A DNA stretch of 64,000 nucleotides from Melaminivora jejuensis (GTDB taxonomy: Bacteria; Pseudomonadota; Gammaproteobacteria; Burkholderiales; Burkholderiaceae_C). Within the stretch, counting starts at the first letter, position 1. The number at the start of each line of letters is the position of its first letter. Below the pieces are notes generated by a model, which saw only the letters and a list, made by a program, of their open reading frames with translations, searched no databases and was not told where the DNA came from. The position numbers were made by a program, and so were the translations under genes. Location of the stretch: NCBI RefSeq assembly GCF_017811175.1, contig NZ_JACWIJ010000002.1:1550001-1614000 (forward strand), written 5' to 3'. Shown here piece after piece: positions 16,302 to 27,058 of the stretch.

Positions 16302-16425
16302 CTCCTTCCCCCGCTGGGGGAAGGCCGGGATGGGGGCCGGCTGGTTCTGGCGCGCCATGCCGTGCGGCCAGCGTCGCTGGCCCCCACCCCAGCCCTCCCC
16401 CAGGGGGGGAGGGGGGAAGAGGTGC
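16302..16425. repeat. Long imperfect inverted repeat with poly-C/poly-G arms
   Basis: The left arm holds CTTCCCCCGCTGGGGGAAGG and GGGATGGGGGCCGGC. The right arm holds GCTGGCCCCCACCCC and CTCCCCCAGGGGGGGAGG. The arms are roughly complementary and each contains its own C-run/G-run hairpin. The sequence resembles dispersed intergenic hairpin elements common in proteobacteria. It lies downstream of the AAA-ATPase-like gene. Confidence 0.6.
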
Positions 16426-16482
16426 TCCTCAAAGGATGAGGGGGTGAAGACGCACCCTCAAGAGGCAGAGGAAGCAAGCGCC

Positions 16483-18030
16483 TCAGCTACCCACGGTCAG
16501 CGTATCGAATGCCACGATGTTGCGGCTCTCGCGGCTGAACTCCACGCCCACCAGATGCACCGGCCCGCTGGCGCGGTATTTGTCGGCGTAGTTTTTCTGT
16601 TGCAGCTGCTCGATGGCCCGCCCTTCAGGCACCAGCTCCACGACCTTGAACTCGAACAGCCAGGTCTGCCCCAGCCAGCGCAGCGCCATGTCGATGCGGC
16701 CTTGGTTGGTGGCGTCCTCCAGCACCATGTCCAGCCCCAGCGCAGCAAAGTAGCTGTAGAAGACGCTGGCCCAGTAGCCCTCGTATTGGGCGATGGGGTT
16801 GCCCCGGTACCAGTCGTGCGGGATGCTGGCAAAGAAGCTGTGCAGCAGTTGCTGCAGCCCCGCGAGGTCGCCCGCTTCGAGCAGGTCATAGACCGGGTTG
16901 ATGTAGCGCTCGGGCACTTCGGTGGCGCCGCACAGTGCGCCCAGCAGGCTGTTGTTCAGGCTGGTCTTGACTTCCAGGTTGGGATAGGACAGCTGCAGCG
17001 CCAGCCGCCCGGGGCGGTAGCGCTCGCCGGTGATGGTGAGGTAGCCGGCCTGGAACAGCAGCGCTTCGGTGGCGATGTTGTCCACCTCGAAGCTCGACAG
17101 CAGCGTGGCCGACTCGAAGACGTTTTCCAGCGCGGGCGTGAACTGGCGCCGCCGCGTGAGCAGCTTGACCAAAAAGGTGGGCGTGCCGGTCTCGAACCAG
17201 TAGGGCTGGAACTGGCGGTTGCGAAACAGCAGCAGCACATCGAAGGGGTTGTAGACCGACTCGCCGCGCCAGCTGTAGCCGTTGTACCAGCGCCGGATCT
17301 CGCCTCGATCCAGACCCGGCAGCTCGGGCGCGAACACGGTGTCCACATCATGATCGGTGTAGCCGCAGATGCTGCTGTACTCGGGGCTGATGGTGATGTC
17401 TTCCAGGTTGTTCAGGCCCGAGAAAATGCTGACCTTGCTGAACTTGGATACGCCCGTGAGAAAGGCAAAGCGGATGTGCGCATCGCTGTCCTTGATGACG
17501 CAATAAAAGTCCTTGAGCACCTCGCGCAGCTGCAGCGCCACGTCCTGGTCTTCGATGCGGTCGAGGATGGGCTTGTCGTATTCGTCGATCAGCACCACCA
17601 CGCGTTGGCCGGTCTGCTCGGCCAGGCGCAGGATCAGGCGCTTGAAGCGGCTGCGCGCATCGGGGTATTCGGCGGGCAGGCCGTGGCGCGCCTCGAAGGT
17701 GCCCAGTTGCTCGTCCAGGCTGGCGCGCAAGTCCTCCACGCTGCCCAGCAAGCCACCGCCAAAGCTGAAGCGCAGCACCGGGTACTTGACTGACCAATCC
17801 CAGTGCTGCTCGGCGTGCAGCCCCTCGAACAGCGCCCGGTTGCCCTCGAACAGCTCCTTGAGCGTGTCCAGGAACAGGCTCTTGCCAAAGCGCCGCGGGC
17901 GCGACAGGAAAAAGTACGAGCCTTGCGCTATCAGCCGCAGCGCAATCGGCGTCTTGTCCACGTAGTAGCAGTCCTTGGCACGGATCTTGGCCAGGGTCTG
18001 GATGCCGATGGGGAGTTGCTTGCGGGCCAT
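16483..18030 (-). CDS. AAA-ATPase-like protein with PD-(D/E)XK nuclease-like C-terminus
   Basis: A 515-aa protein of the AAA-ATPase_like/PDDEXK_9 (DUF1703) type. YYVDKTPIALRLI and FLSRPRRFGKSLFLDTL (Walker A-like, residues 41-57) open it. VVVLIDEYDKPI (145-156) is the Walker B region, and FAFLTGVSKFSKVSIFSGLN the sensor block. At the C-terminus, GRIDMALR...WLFEFKVV gives Asp447, Glu460 and Lys462, a plausible D-ExK nuclease site. The biological role of this widespread accessory family is not established; nuclease or mobile-element links are guesses. It stands alone between repeat-rich DNA and an acyl-CoA dehydrogenase. Confidence 0.83.
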   Translation of the reverse strand: MARKQLPIGIQTLAKIRAKDCYYVDKTPIALRLIAQGSYFFLSRPRRFGKSLFLDTLKELFEGNRALFEGLHAEQHWDWSVKYPVLRFSFGGGLLGSVEDLRASLDEQLGTFEARHGLPAEYPDARSRFKRLILRLAEQTGQRVVVLIDEYDKPILDRIEDQDVALQLREVLKDFYCVIKDSDAHIRFAFLTGVSKFSKVSIFSGLNNLEDITISPEYSSICGYTDHDVDTVFAPELPGLDRGEIRRWYNGYSWRGESVYNPFDVLLLFRNRQFQPYWFETGTPTFLVKLLTRRRQFTPALENVFESATLLSSFEVDNIATEALLFQAGYLTITGERYRPGRLALQLSYPNLEVKTSLNNSLLGALCGATEVPERYINPVYDLLEAGDLAGLQQLLHSFFASIPHDWYRGNPIAQYEGYWASVFYSYFAALGLDMVLEDATNQGRIDMALRWLGQTWLFEFKVVELVPEGRAIEQLQQKNYADKYRASGPVHLVGVEFSRESRNIVAFDTLTVGS

Positions 18031-18061
18031 CGGACGATTGTAGAAAGACGGCCACCCAGCA

Positions 18062-19900
18062 TCAGAACATGTCCGGCGCCATCTGCGCGCAGGTCATGTC
18101 GCGCCGCGCCGCCACGGCCAGCCAGGGCGTGATGCGCGGTAGCTCGTAGCCGAAGAAGTAGCGCGCTGCGCCCATGCGACCAGCATTGGCGGCATCGTGG
18201 AGCGCCGGGTCGCGCTCCAGCACGCTGGCGGCCACGTCCAGCCAGACCCAGGCCAGCACCATATGGCCAAAGGCCTGCATGTAGGGCACGGCGTTGGCCA
18301 GCGCCTCCTGCGGATCACCCGACGCCCAGGCCGCCTGCGTGGCCGCCAGCACGTCCTGCAGCGCCACGGCCAGCTGGTCGGCCCACGGGGCCAGCGCCTT
18401 GTGCTGGCGCGAGCGCTCCATGGTGGCGCTGATGGTCTCGGCCAGCAGCGTCAGGCCGGCGCCGCCCTGCATGACCACCTTGCGCCCCAGCAGGTCGGCC
18501 GCCTGGATGCCGTGCGTGCCCTCGTGAATCATGTTCAGGCGGTTGTCGCGCCAGTACTGCTCGACGGGAAAGTCGCGCGTGTAACCGTAGCCGCCGTGGA
18601 TCTGGATGGCCAGGCTGTTGGCCTCCAGGCAGTTTTCGCTGGGCCAGCTCTTGGCAATCGGGGTCAGCACCTCCAGCAGCAGCCGGGCGTTGGCGGCGGC
18701 CTGGGTTTCGCCCGTGCGGCCCTCATCGACCAGGCGCGCACAGTACAGGTTCAGCGCCAGGGCGCCCTCGCACCAGCTCTTTTGCGCCAGCAACATGCGC
18801 TTGATGTCGGCGTGCGCTATCAGCGGCACCTGGGGCTGGGTCGCATCCTTGCCGCCGGCGCCGACCGGGCGGCCTTGCAGGCGGGTCTTGGCATAGTCCA
18901 GGCTGGCGTAATAGCCCGCCAGGCCCAGCATGGTCGCGGCCATGCCGATGGCGATGCGCGCCTCGTTCATCATGTGGAACATGCACTTGAGGCCCTCGCC
19001 CGGCTGGCCTACCAGGTAGCCGATGGCGCCCGCGCCGCCGCGCACCGGGTATCTGCCCTCACCGAAGTTCAGCAGCGTATTGGTCGTGCCGCGCCAACCC
19101 AGCTTGTGGTTCAGGCCGGCCAGGGCCACGTCGTTGCGCTCGCCGGTGAGCTGGCCCTCGGTATCGACCAGCTGCTTGGGCACGATGAACAGCGAAATGC
19201 CCCGCGTGCCCGCCACCAGGCGGCCATCCGGGCCGGGGATCTTGGCCAGCACCAGATGCACGATGTTTTCCGTCAGCTCATGCTCGCCCGAGCTGATCCA
19301 CATCTTGTTGCCGGTGAGGCGGTAGCGCGGGCCCAGCGGGTCATCGGCAAAATCGGCGCCATCGGGCTCGGCGCGCGTGGCGATGTCCGACAGCGACGAG
19401 CCGGCCTGCGGCTCGGACAGGCACATGGTGCCGGCCCAGCGGCCATTGAATTCATTGGCGGCAAAGACCTGCTGCTGCGCCGGCGTGCCATGCACCAAAA
19501 TGGCGTTGGCGTTGCCGGTGGTCAGCAAGTTGGAGCCGATGCTGATGGAGGCGACGCCGAAGAACGCATTGGCCGCCGACTCGACCACGTAGGGCAGCTG
19601 CATGCCGCCCAGGGCATAGTCCTGCGCGGCGCTGAGCATTCCGCTGTCCGCATAGGCGCGCCGGGCGTCATGGGTGCATTGCGGCAGGATGACTTTCTCG
19701 CCGTCGAACTGCGGCTCCTGCGTGTCCACGGTGCGGTTGAAGGGCGCGTATTTCTCGCGCGCGATGCGCTCGCAGGTATCGAGCACGGCGTCGAACGTCT
19801 CGCGCGAATGGTCGGCGAAGCGTTCACGGTCAGTGAGGCTGCAGGCCTGCAGCCAGTCGTGCAGCAGGAAGTCGAGGGTGGTGCGCAAAGGGGTGGTCAT
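18062..19900 (-). CDS. Acyl-CoA dehydrogenase, large DmdC-like class
   Basis: An FAD-dependent acyl-CoA dehydrogenase of 612 aa that introduces a trans-2,3 double bond and passes electrons to ETF. It has an N-terminal helical domain, then GTMCLSEPQAGSSLSDI and KMWISSGEHELTENIVHLVL in the beta domain. The C-terminal domain has IQIHGGYGYTRDFPVEQYWR and the catalytic-region stretch MIHEGTHGIQAADLLGRKV. A ~130-residue C-terminal extension is typical of the 580-620-aa class often labelled 3-methylmercaptopropionyl-CoA dehydrogenase; that substrate is not demonstrated. I chose ATG 19900; a divergent MFS gene starts 220 bp away. Confidence 0.85.
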   Translation of the reverse strand: MTTPLRTTLDFLLHDWLQACSLTDRERFADHSRETFDAVLDTCERIAREKYAPFNRTVDTQEPQFDGEKVILPQCTHDARRAYADSGMLSAAQDYALGGMQLPYVVESAANAFFGVASISIGSNLLTTGNANAILVHGTPAQQQVFAANEFNGRWAGTMCLSEPQAGSSLSDIATRAEPDGADFADDPLGPRYRLTGNKMWISSGEHELTENIVHLVLAKIPGPDGRLVAGTRGISLFIVPKQLVDTEGQLTGERNDVALAGLNHKLGWRGTTNTLLNFGEGRYPVRGGAGAIGYLVGQPGEGLKCMFHMMNEARIAIGMAATMLGLAGYYASLDYAKTRLQGRPVGAGGKDATQPQVPLIAHADIKRMLLAQKSWCEGALALNLYCARLVDEGRTGETQAAANARLLLEVLTPIAKSWPSENCLEANSLAIQIHGGYGYTRDFPVEQYWRDNRLNMIHEGTHGIQAADLLGRKVVMQGGAGLTLLAETISATMERSRQHKALAPWADQLAVALQDVLAATQAAWASGDPQEALANAVPYMQAFGHMVLAWVWLDVAASVLERDPALHDAANAGRMGAARYFFGYELPRITPWLAVAARRDMTCAQMAPDMF

Positions 19901-20121
19901 GCAGGAAATTATGGGAGGCCGCCAGCGCCAGTGGCTGTCCGCTGGGTGACGCCAGCCAGTGCAGCCCCGGCGAGGGCCAGCAGGGCAAGGGCCGGCCTGG
20001 GTCAAGCCATGAGCACAATACGCGTCTTGCCCGTTCATCCGCCGCGCCCCGCCTGGCTCCGTGGCCCCGCCCTGTCCTTTTCCCTTCCTGCAGCGCCGCT
20101 GCTGCTCTTGGTGTTTCTTGC

Positions 20122-21318
20122 ATGTCCCCTGGTTTCCGGTCTCTTTGCCTGCTCAGCTTCGCCATGGTCGTGGGGGTGATGGGCACGGCGCTGATCAGCC
20201 CGCTGTACGGCCTGTACCAGGAGGCCTGGCACCTGCAGACCGTGCAGGTCTCGCTGATCTACGTGATCTACATGGGCGGCGCGCTGTGCGCCCTGCTGCT
20301 GTTCGGGCGGCTGCCGGATGTGCTGGGCTTCAAGACGACGATGGCCTGGGCCCTGGCGGCGATCTGGCTGGGCACGCTGGTGTCCCTGCTGGCGTGGAAC
20401 GCCGTGTCGCTGTCTGTGGGGCGCTTCATCGTCGGGGCGGCCTCCAGCATGGTCACCACGAGCGCGTCGCTGGGCTTTTTGCAGGTGGCGCCACCGGAAA
20501 AACGCCACCGCATGGCCATGCTCAGCAGCATCCTCATCGCCTTCGGCTTCGGGGTCGGGCCGCTGATGGGCGGCATCCTGGGGCAGTGGGCGCCGGCGCC
20601 GCTGGTGACCGCCTACCTGCCCACGCTGGTGCTGGCCGTGCTGGGCATCGTGGGCCTGCGCCAAGTGCGCGAGCATGTCCACGAGGGCGGCACGCCCCAG
20701 CGCCGGGCGGTGTGGGCCGACATCGTTCCCCGGCTGACTTGGCCTGCGGCTGCGGACTCGGGCGTGTTCGTGCTGACCTGCGCCCTGCCCTTCGTGGCCT
20801 TTGGGGTGTTTGGCCTGTATGCGTCCATGCTCCCGCTGTTCCTGGATCAGATGATCCCCTGGCATGGCCCGGTGGTGAGCGGCACGGCCGTGGCGCTGAT
20901 TCTGTTCGCCTCCTCGGGCCTTCAGTTGCTGGCGCGGCACATGCCGGTGCGCTGGGCGGGCTTTGCCGGCATGGCGGCGCTGGCCGCGAGCAACGCCCTG
21001 CTGCTGCTCAACCTGCTGGCGGCCAGCACCGTGCTGTTTTTCAGCGGCGTGCTGCTGACGGCGCTAGGCCATGCGCTGTGCATGTTGACCGGCATGACCA
21101 TGATCAACCGCATCGCCACGCCGCACAACCGCTCGGGCCTGTTGTCGACCTACCTGGTCGTGGGCTACCTGGGCTCGATGGCGCCCATGCTGGGCATCGG
21201 CTGGATCGCCGACCGCTGGGGCATGAACGTGGCGCTGGCGTGCTTTTGCAGCGCAGTGGTGGTCATGGGCGGCGTGGCCGGCTGGCGATTCCAGGCGCAT
21301 CCACGCACCCGCACCTGA
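20122..21318 (+). CDS. MFS transporter
   Basis: A 398-aa major facilitator with about 12 hydrophobic segments. MGTALISPLYGLYQEAWHL is TM1. LFGRLPDVLGFKTTMAWAL contains the MFS loop 2-3 motif (GRLPDVLGFK). SVGRFIVGAASSMVTT is TM4, and GFGVGPLMGGILGQWAP is the TM5 antiporter-like motif. Its repeat half has a short central loop (EHVHEGGTPQRRAVW). The substrate is unknown. It is divergent from the acyl-CoA dehydrogenase gene, and the 220-bp gap must hold both promoters. Confidence 0.83.
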   Translation: MSPGFRSLCLLSFAMVVGVMGTALISPLYGLYQEAWHLQTVQVSLIYVIYMGGALCALLLFGRLPDVLGFKTTMAWALAAIWLGTLVSLLAWNAVSLSVGRFIVGAASSMVTTSASLGFLQVAPPEKRHRMAMLSSILIAFGFGVGPLMGGILGQWAPAPLVTAYLPTLVLAVLGIVGLRQVREHVHEGGTPQRRAVWADIVPRLTWPAAADSGVFVLTCALPFVAFGVFGLYASMLPLFLDQMIPWHGPVVSGTAVALILFASSGLQLLARHMPVRWAGFAGMAALAASNALLLLNLLAASTVLFFSGVLLTALGHALCMLTGMTMINRIATPHNRSGLLSTYLVVGYLGSMAPMLGIGWIADRWGMNVALACFCSAVVVMGGVAGWRFQAHPRTRT

Positions 21319-21360
21319 CATCACCGGCGCCTAAAGCCTGCAGGCGCCGCCCAATCATGA

Positions 21361-21414
21361 TGAAAAGTGGCCCCAACCCTTGCCAGTCAAGCGCTGATAG
21401 CTATCAAAATTAAA
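21361..21414 (-). repeat. AGCGCTTG repeat, copy 7
   Basis: On the minus strand it reads GATAGCTATCAGCGCTTGAC then TGGCAAGGGTT. It abuts a 12-bp direct repeat TTAAAGCGAAAC and the terminator of the thiolase gene. Confidence 0.85.
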
Positions 21415-21434
21415 GCGAAACTTAAAGCGAAACA

Positions 21435-21463
21435 CCCCGCGCAGGCGTTGAGCCTGCGCGGGG
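21435..21463 (-). terminator. Strong hairpin after the thiolase gene
   Basis: CCCCGCGCAGGC and GCCTGCGCGGGG form a perfect 12-bp stem with a 5-nt loop. A moderately T-rich stretch (TGTTTCGCTTTAAG) follows on the minus strand. It lies about 60 bp beyond the thiolase stop. Confidence 0.7.
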
Positions 21464-21521
21464 CGTGGAGGACACCGGGGCCTGTTGCGCCCAGTGTCCA
21501 GGAGGCCCAGCGTGCTTGTGC

Positions 21522-22697
21522 TTACAGCACCTCGAACACCCCGGCCGCGCCCATGCCGCCGCCGATGCACATGGTCACGCACACGCGCTTGGCACCCCGG
21601 CGCTTGCCCTCGATCAGCGCGTGGCCGGTCAGGCGCTGGCCGGACACGCCGTAGGGGTGGCCCAGAGCGATGGCGCCGCCGTTGACGTTCAGGCGGTCAG
21701 CGGGGATGCCCAGCTTGTCGCGGCAGTAGATGACCTGCACGGCAAAGGCTTCGTTGAGTTCCCACAGGTCGATGTCCTCAACTCTCAGGCCGAGCTTCTT
21801 GAGCACCTTGGGCACCGCAAAGACCGGGCCGATGCCCATCTCGTCGGGTTCGCAGCCGGCCACGGCAAAGCCCAGGAAGCGGCCCAGGGGCTTGAGGCCA
21901 TTTTTCTGTGCGAACTCCTCACTCACCACCACGCAGGCACCGGCGCCGTCGGAGAACTGGCTGGCGTTGCCGGCAGACACCAGGCCGCCCGGCAGCGCCG
22001 AGCGCAGGCCGTGGATGCCCTCGAAGGTCGTGCCCTCGCGCGTGCCCTCGTCCTTGGAGACGGTCACCTTTTTGGTGATCAGGCCCAGCGTCTTGTCAGC
22101 CACGCCCATGGTGACTTCGATGGGCGCAATCTCATCTTGAAACAAGCCGGCAGCCTGCGCGGCGCAGGCCTTTTGCTGGCTGGCGGCGCCGTACTCGTCC
22201 ATGGCGTCGCGGCCAATGCCGTAGCGCTGGGCTACCTGCTCGGCGGTCTGCAACATAGACCAGTAGATCTCGGGCTTTTTCTTCTTCAGCGCCGGGTCGA
22301 AGATCATGTGCATGTTCATCTCCTGCTGCACGCAGGAGATGCTCTCCACGCCGCCAGCGACATACACGTCGCCCTCGCCGGCGATGATGCGCTGGCTGGC
22401 GGTGGCGATGGTCTGCAGGCCCGAGGAGCAAAAGCGGTTGATGGTCATGCCCGAGGTGGTCACCGGCAGGTCGGCCATCAGCGCAATCTGGCGCGCGATG
22501 TTCATGCCAGTGGCGCCCTCGGGGTTGGCGCAGCCCATGATGACGTCATCGACCAGGGCCGGCTCGATGCCGGCGCGCTCGACGGCAGCGCGCACGGCGT
22601 GGCCGCCCAGCGTGGCGCCGTGGGTCATGTTGAAAGCGCCCTTCCAGCTCTTGGCAAGGGGGGTGCGGGCGGTGGAGACGATCACTGCAGAGGTCAT
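21522..22697 (-). CDS. fadA: Acetyl-CoA C-acyltransferase (thiolase)
   Basis: A 391-aa thiolase that cleaves 3-ketoacyl-CoA to acetyl-CoA and a shortened acyl-Co[18 protein letters not shown] carries the nucleophile Cys90. [11 protein letters not shown] is a family block, [17 protein letters not shown] carries the catalytic His, and [18 protein letters not shown] carries the acid/base Cys. It lies 83 bp downstream of the FadB-like gene on the same strand, the usual thiolase-multifunctional protein pairing. Its long insertion region ([20 protein letters not shown]) is typical of the FadA/FadI group rather than biosynthetic PhaA. The gene symbol reflects role in the pair. Confidence 0.88.
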   Translation of the reverse strand: MTSAVIVSTARTPLAKSWKGAFNMTHGATLGGHAVRAAVERAGIEPALVDDVIMGCANPEGATGMNIARQIALMADLPVTTSGMTINRFCSSGLQTIATASQRIIAGEGDVYVAGGVESISCVQQEMNMHMIFDPALKKKKPEIYWSMLQTAEQVAQRYGIGRDAMDEYGAASQQKACAAQAAGLFQDEIAPIEVTMGVADKTLGLITKKVTVSKDEGTREGTTFEGIHGLRSALPGGLVSAGNASQFSDGAGACVVVSEEFAQKNGLKPLGRFLGFAVAGCEPDEMGIGPVFAVPKVLKKLGLRVEDIDLWELNEAFAVQVIYCRDKLGIPADRLNVNGGAIALGHPYGVSGQRLTGHALIEGKRRGAKRVCVTMCIGGGMGAAGVFEVL

Positions 22698-22780
22698 TTC
22701 AAATTCCTGTTGTGCGTTGTGGGTTGTGCGTTTCGCAGGTTGGCGTCGAGCGCTGAACGCTCAACGCCAAACGCTCAACC

Positions 22781-24892
<2,112 letters not shown>

Positions 24893-24915
24893 GCGGGTCT
24901 TCCTTTGTCAGAGTT

Positions 24916-24941
24916 GGAAAAGTACGATCGTGCGATTTTCC
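24916..24941. promoter_or_regulatory. Candidate operator: palindrome centred on ACGATCGT upstream of fadB
   Basis: The 26-bp stretch has outer arms GGAAAA/TTTTCC and a perfect 8-bp centre ACGATCGT at 24924-24931, 25-50 bp before the fadB start codon. The spacing and symmetry fit a dimeric repressor (TetR/FadR-like) site controlling beta-oxidation genes. The regulator is not identified here. Confidence 0.45.
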
Positions 24942-24975
24942 ATTGTAGGCAGAGGCCGACACGGCGCCAGAGGCG

Positions 24976-24995
24976 TTTGTCCCAAGTGGGACAAA
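24976..24995. promoter_or_regulatory. Perfect 20-bp palindrome upstream of fadB
   Basis: TTTGTCCCA-AG-TGGGACAAA is fully symmetric and lies 84-103 bp before the fadB start. It lacks a following T-run, so it looks more like a protein-binding site than a terminator. No regulator can be named. Confidence 0.4.
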
Positions 24996-25011
24996 GCTGC
25001 CGGGGTGCAAC

Positions 25012-25035
25012 AAAAAAGAGCGCCACCGGCGCCCT
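25012..25035 (-). terminator. Rho-independent terminator after the GST/isomerase gene
   Basis: On the minus strand, AGGGCGCC and GGCGCTCT pair (one G-T wobble) around a 3-nt loop and are followed by six T. It lies about 30 bp after the stop of the isomerase gene and ends the nine-gene cluster. Confidence 0.75.
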
Positions 25036-25065
25036 CCGTCATTTCAGCCGGCCAGCGCGCCAGCC

Positions 25066-25719
25066 TCACTGCGCATCCGGCTGCCTGTCTGGCGCTGCCG
25101 CCTGGAATGCCGGCAGCTCCTCGCAGGCTGCGGTGATGCGTGCGATGGTCGGATAGTCCTCCACCCGGCAATTGAAGCGCCGGGCATTGAAGACCTGCGG
25201 CACCAGGCAGCAGTCGGCCAGGCCGGGCGCGTCGCCATGGCAAAAGCGCCCAGTGGCCGGACTGGCGGCCAGCATGTCCTCGATGGCCGACAGGCCAAGG
25301 CCCACCCAGTGCGCGTACCAGGCGTCCTTTTGCGCGTCGCTCACGCCCAGTTCGTGCTTGAGGTAGCGCAGCACGCGCAGATTGTTCAGCGGATGCAGGT
25401 CGCAGGCCACGGCCTGGGCCAATGCCCGCACGCGCGCCCGGCCCAGGGAGTCGGCAGGCAGCAGCGGCGCGCCGCCGTGGGCCTCGTCCAGATATTCGAT
25501 GATGGCCAGCGACTGCGTGAGCACCGCCCCGCCTTGGCCGTCCTGCAATGCCGGCACCAGGCTCTGCGGGTTGGTGGCGCGGTAGGCCGGAGCGTGCTGC
25601 TGGCCACCGCCTGCGAGCAGATGCACCGGCACGGTCTCATAGGGCAGGCCCTTGAGCGCCAGCGCGATGCGCACCCGGTAGGCGGCGGAGCTGCGGAAAT
25701 AGGAATAAAGCTTGAGCAT
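25066..25719 (-). CDS. maiA: Zeta-class GST: maleylacetoacetate/maleylpyruvate isomerase
   Basis: A 217-aa glutathione-dependent isomerase that converts the cis ring-cleavage product (maleylacetoacetate or maleylpyruvate) to the fumaryl form. LYSYFRSSAAYRVRIALALK contains the zeta-class SSxxxRVRIAL active-site motif. ATNPQSLVPALQDG and LTQSLAIIEYLDE follow in the thioredoxin-like domain. LGLSAIEDML and PGLADCCLVPQVFNARRFNC are in the helical domain. It is the last gene of the minus-strand cluster, 16 bp after dctM. With the FAA hydrolase in the same cluster it implies a gentisate- or homogentisate-type pathway; sequence alone does not separate the two. Confidence 0.85.
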   Translation of the reverse strand: MLKLYSYFRSSAAYRVRIALALKGLPYETVPVHLLAGGGQQHAPAYRATNPQSLVPALQDGQGGAVLTQSLAIIEYLDEAHGGAPLLPADSLGRARVRALAQAVACDLHPLNNLRVLRYLKHELGVSDAQKDAWYAHWVGLGLSAIEDMLAASPATGRFCHGDAPGLADCCLVPQVFNARRFNCRVEDYPTIARITAACEELPAFQAAAPDRQPDAQ

Positions 25720-25735
25720 GACAGGAGCGCTTGCG

Positions 25736-27058
25736 TCAGTTGAGTAAATGCACCAGCCACAGCGACAGGCCGGGCACCAGCACCAGCACTGCGGTGCGCA
25801 GCAGGTCGGACACGATGAAGGGCACGGTGCCGCGGTAGGTTTCCTTCATGGGCACGTCGCGCGCCAGGCTGTTGATGATGAACAGATTCATGCCCACGGG
25901 CGGCGTGATCAGGCCGATCTCCACCACCATCAGCGCCAGCACGCCGAACCAAATGGCCTTGTCGGTGGGGTTCAGGCCCCAGTAGTCCATGCCCATGACG
26001 ATGGGCAGAAAAATCGGGATGGTCAGCAGGATCATGGACAGGCTGTCCATCACGCAGCCCAGCACCAGGTAGATCACGATAATGGCCAGCAGCACCAGCA
26101 TGGGCGACAGGCCGGCGGTCAAGACCCACTGCGCCACTGCCGTGGGCATCTGCGACAGGGCAAAGAAGGCATTGAGCAGGTCGGCACCCAGCAGGATCAG
26201 GAAGATCATGGCCGTGGCAGAGGCGGTATCGAAAGCCGCCTGTGTCAGGCCCTTCCAGGTCAGCTCGCGGGTAATGACAGCCAGCGCGCCGGTAGCCATG
26301 GTGCCGATGGCCGCCGCCTCGGTGGGCGTAAAGATGCCGCCGTAGATGCCGCCGATCACGGTGACGAACACCGCCACGATGGGCCAGACCTGGCGCACCG
26401 TCTTCCAGCGCTCGGGCCAGCTCATGCGTGGCGCTGCCGGGCCACTGCCGGGCACCACGCGCACATAGATGGCAATGGCCACCATGTAGCCGGCCATGGC
26501 CAGCAAGCCCGGCAGCAGTGCGGCCATGAACATGGCAGCTACGTTTTGCTCGGCCAGCACAGCGTAGATGACCAGCACCACCGAGGGCGGAATCAGGATG
26601 CCCAGAGTGCCGCCGGCGGCTAGGGCACCCGTGGCCAGGGCCGGCGAATACTGGTAGCGGCGCAGTTCGGGCAGCGCCACCTGGCCCATGGTGGCCGCCG
26701 TGGCCAGCGACGAACCGCAGATCGCGCCAAAGCCGGCGCAGGCGCCCACGGCGCTCATGGCCACGCCGCCACGCCAGTGGCCCAGAAAGGCGTTGGTCGC
26801 CTGGAACAAGCGACGCGACAGCCCCCCGCGCGAGGCGATATTGCCCATCAGCAGAAACAGTGGCACGACCGACAGGTCATAGACCGAGTAGCGCGCAAAA
26901 GCCATCGTCTTGACGTAGCTGCCCAGCGGCCCCCAGCCCGACACCATGGCATAGCCCAGGCCGCCAGCCACCAGCATGGCCATGGCGATGTGTACGCGCA
27001 GCACCAGCAGCACCAGCACCAGCGCGCCCATCAGGAAGCCAATCGTCACCCCGCTCAT
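25736..27058 (-). CDS. dctM: TRAP transporter large permease, DctM type
   Basis: A 440-aa inner-membrane permease of a tripartite ATP-independent periplasmic transporter. There are about 12 hydrophobic segments. SRRLFQATNAFLGHWRGGVA, CAGFGAICGSSLATAATMGQ and GALAAGGTLGILIPPSVVLV are DctM family blocks, and FTPTEAAAIGTMATG and LGCVMDSLSMILLTIPIFLP follow. Its ATG overlaps the dctQ stop (ATGA). With DctQ and DctP it forms a full Na+-coupled uptake system for an organic acid, likely the substrate of the surrounding catabolic genes. Confidence 0.9.
   Translation of the reverse strand: MSGVTIGFLMGALVLVLLVLRVHIAMAMLVAGGLGYAMVSGWGPLGSYVKTMAFARYSVYDLSVVPLFLLMGNIASRGGLSRRLFQATNAFLGHWRGGVAMSAVGACAGFGAICGSSLATAATMGQVALPELRRYQYSPALATGALAAGGTLGILIPPSVVLVIYAVLAEQNVAAMFMAALLPGLLAMAGYMVAIAIYVRVVPGSGPAAPRMSWPERWKTVRQVWPIVAVFVTVIGGIYGGIFTPTEAAAIGTMATGALAVITRELTWKGLTQAAFDTASATAMIFLILLGADLLNAFFALSQMPTAVAQWVLTAGLSPMLVLLAIIVIYLVLGCVMDSLSMILLTIPIFLPIVMGMDYWGLNPTDKAIWFGVLALMVVEIGLITPPVGMNLFIINSLARDVPMKETYRGTVPFIVSDLLRTAVLVLVPGLSLWLVHLLN

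Larger units (their letters stand above)
15867..16482. other. 616-bp intergenic region rich in repeats
   Basis: No gene is supported here. It holds the upstream region of the SDR-thioesterase pair, two copies of the AGCGCTTG repeat in opposite orientation (16026-16081 and 16166-16229), and a long G/C-run inverted repeat (16302-16425). This is the most repeat-dense stretch of the window and borders the AAA-ATPase/nuclease-like gene. Confidence 0.6.
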
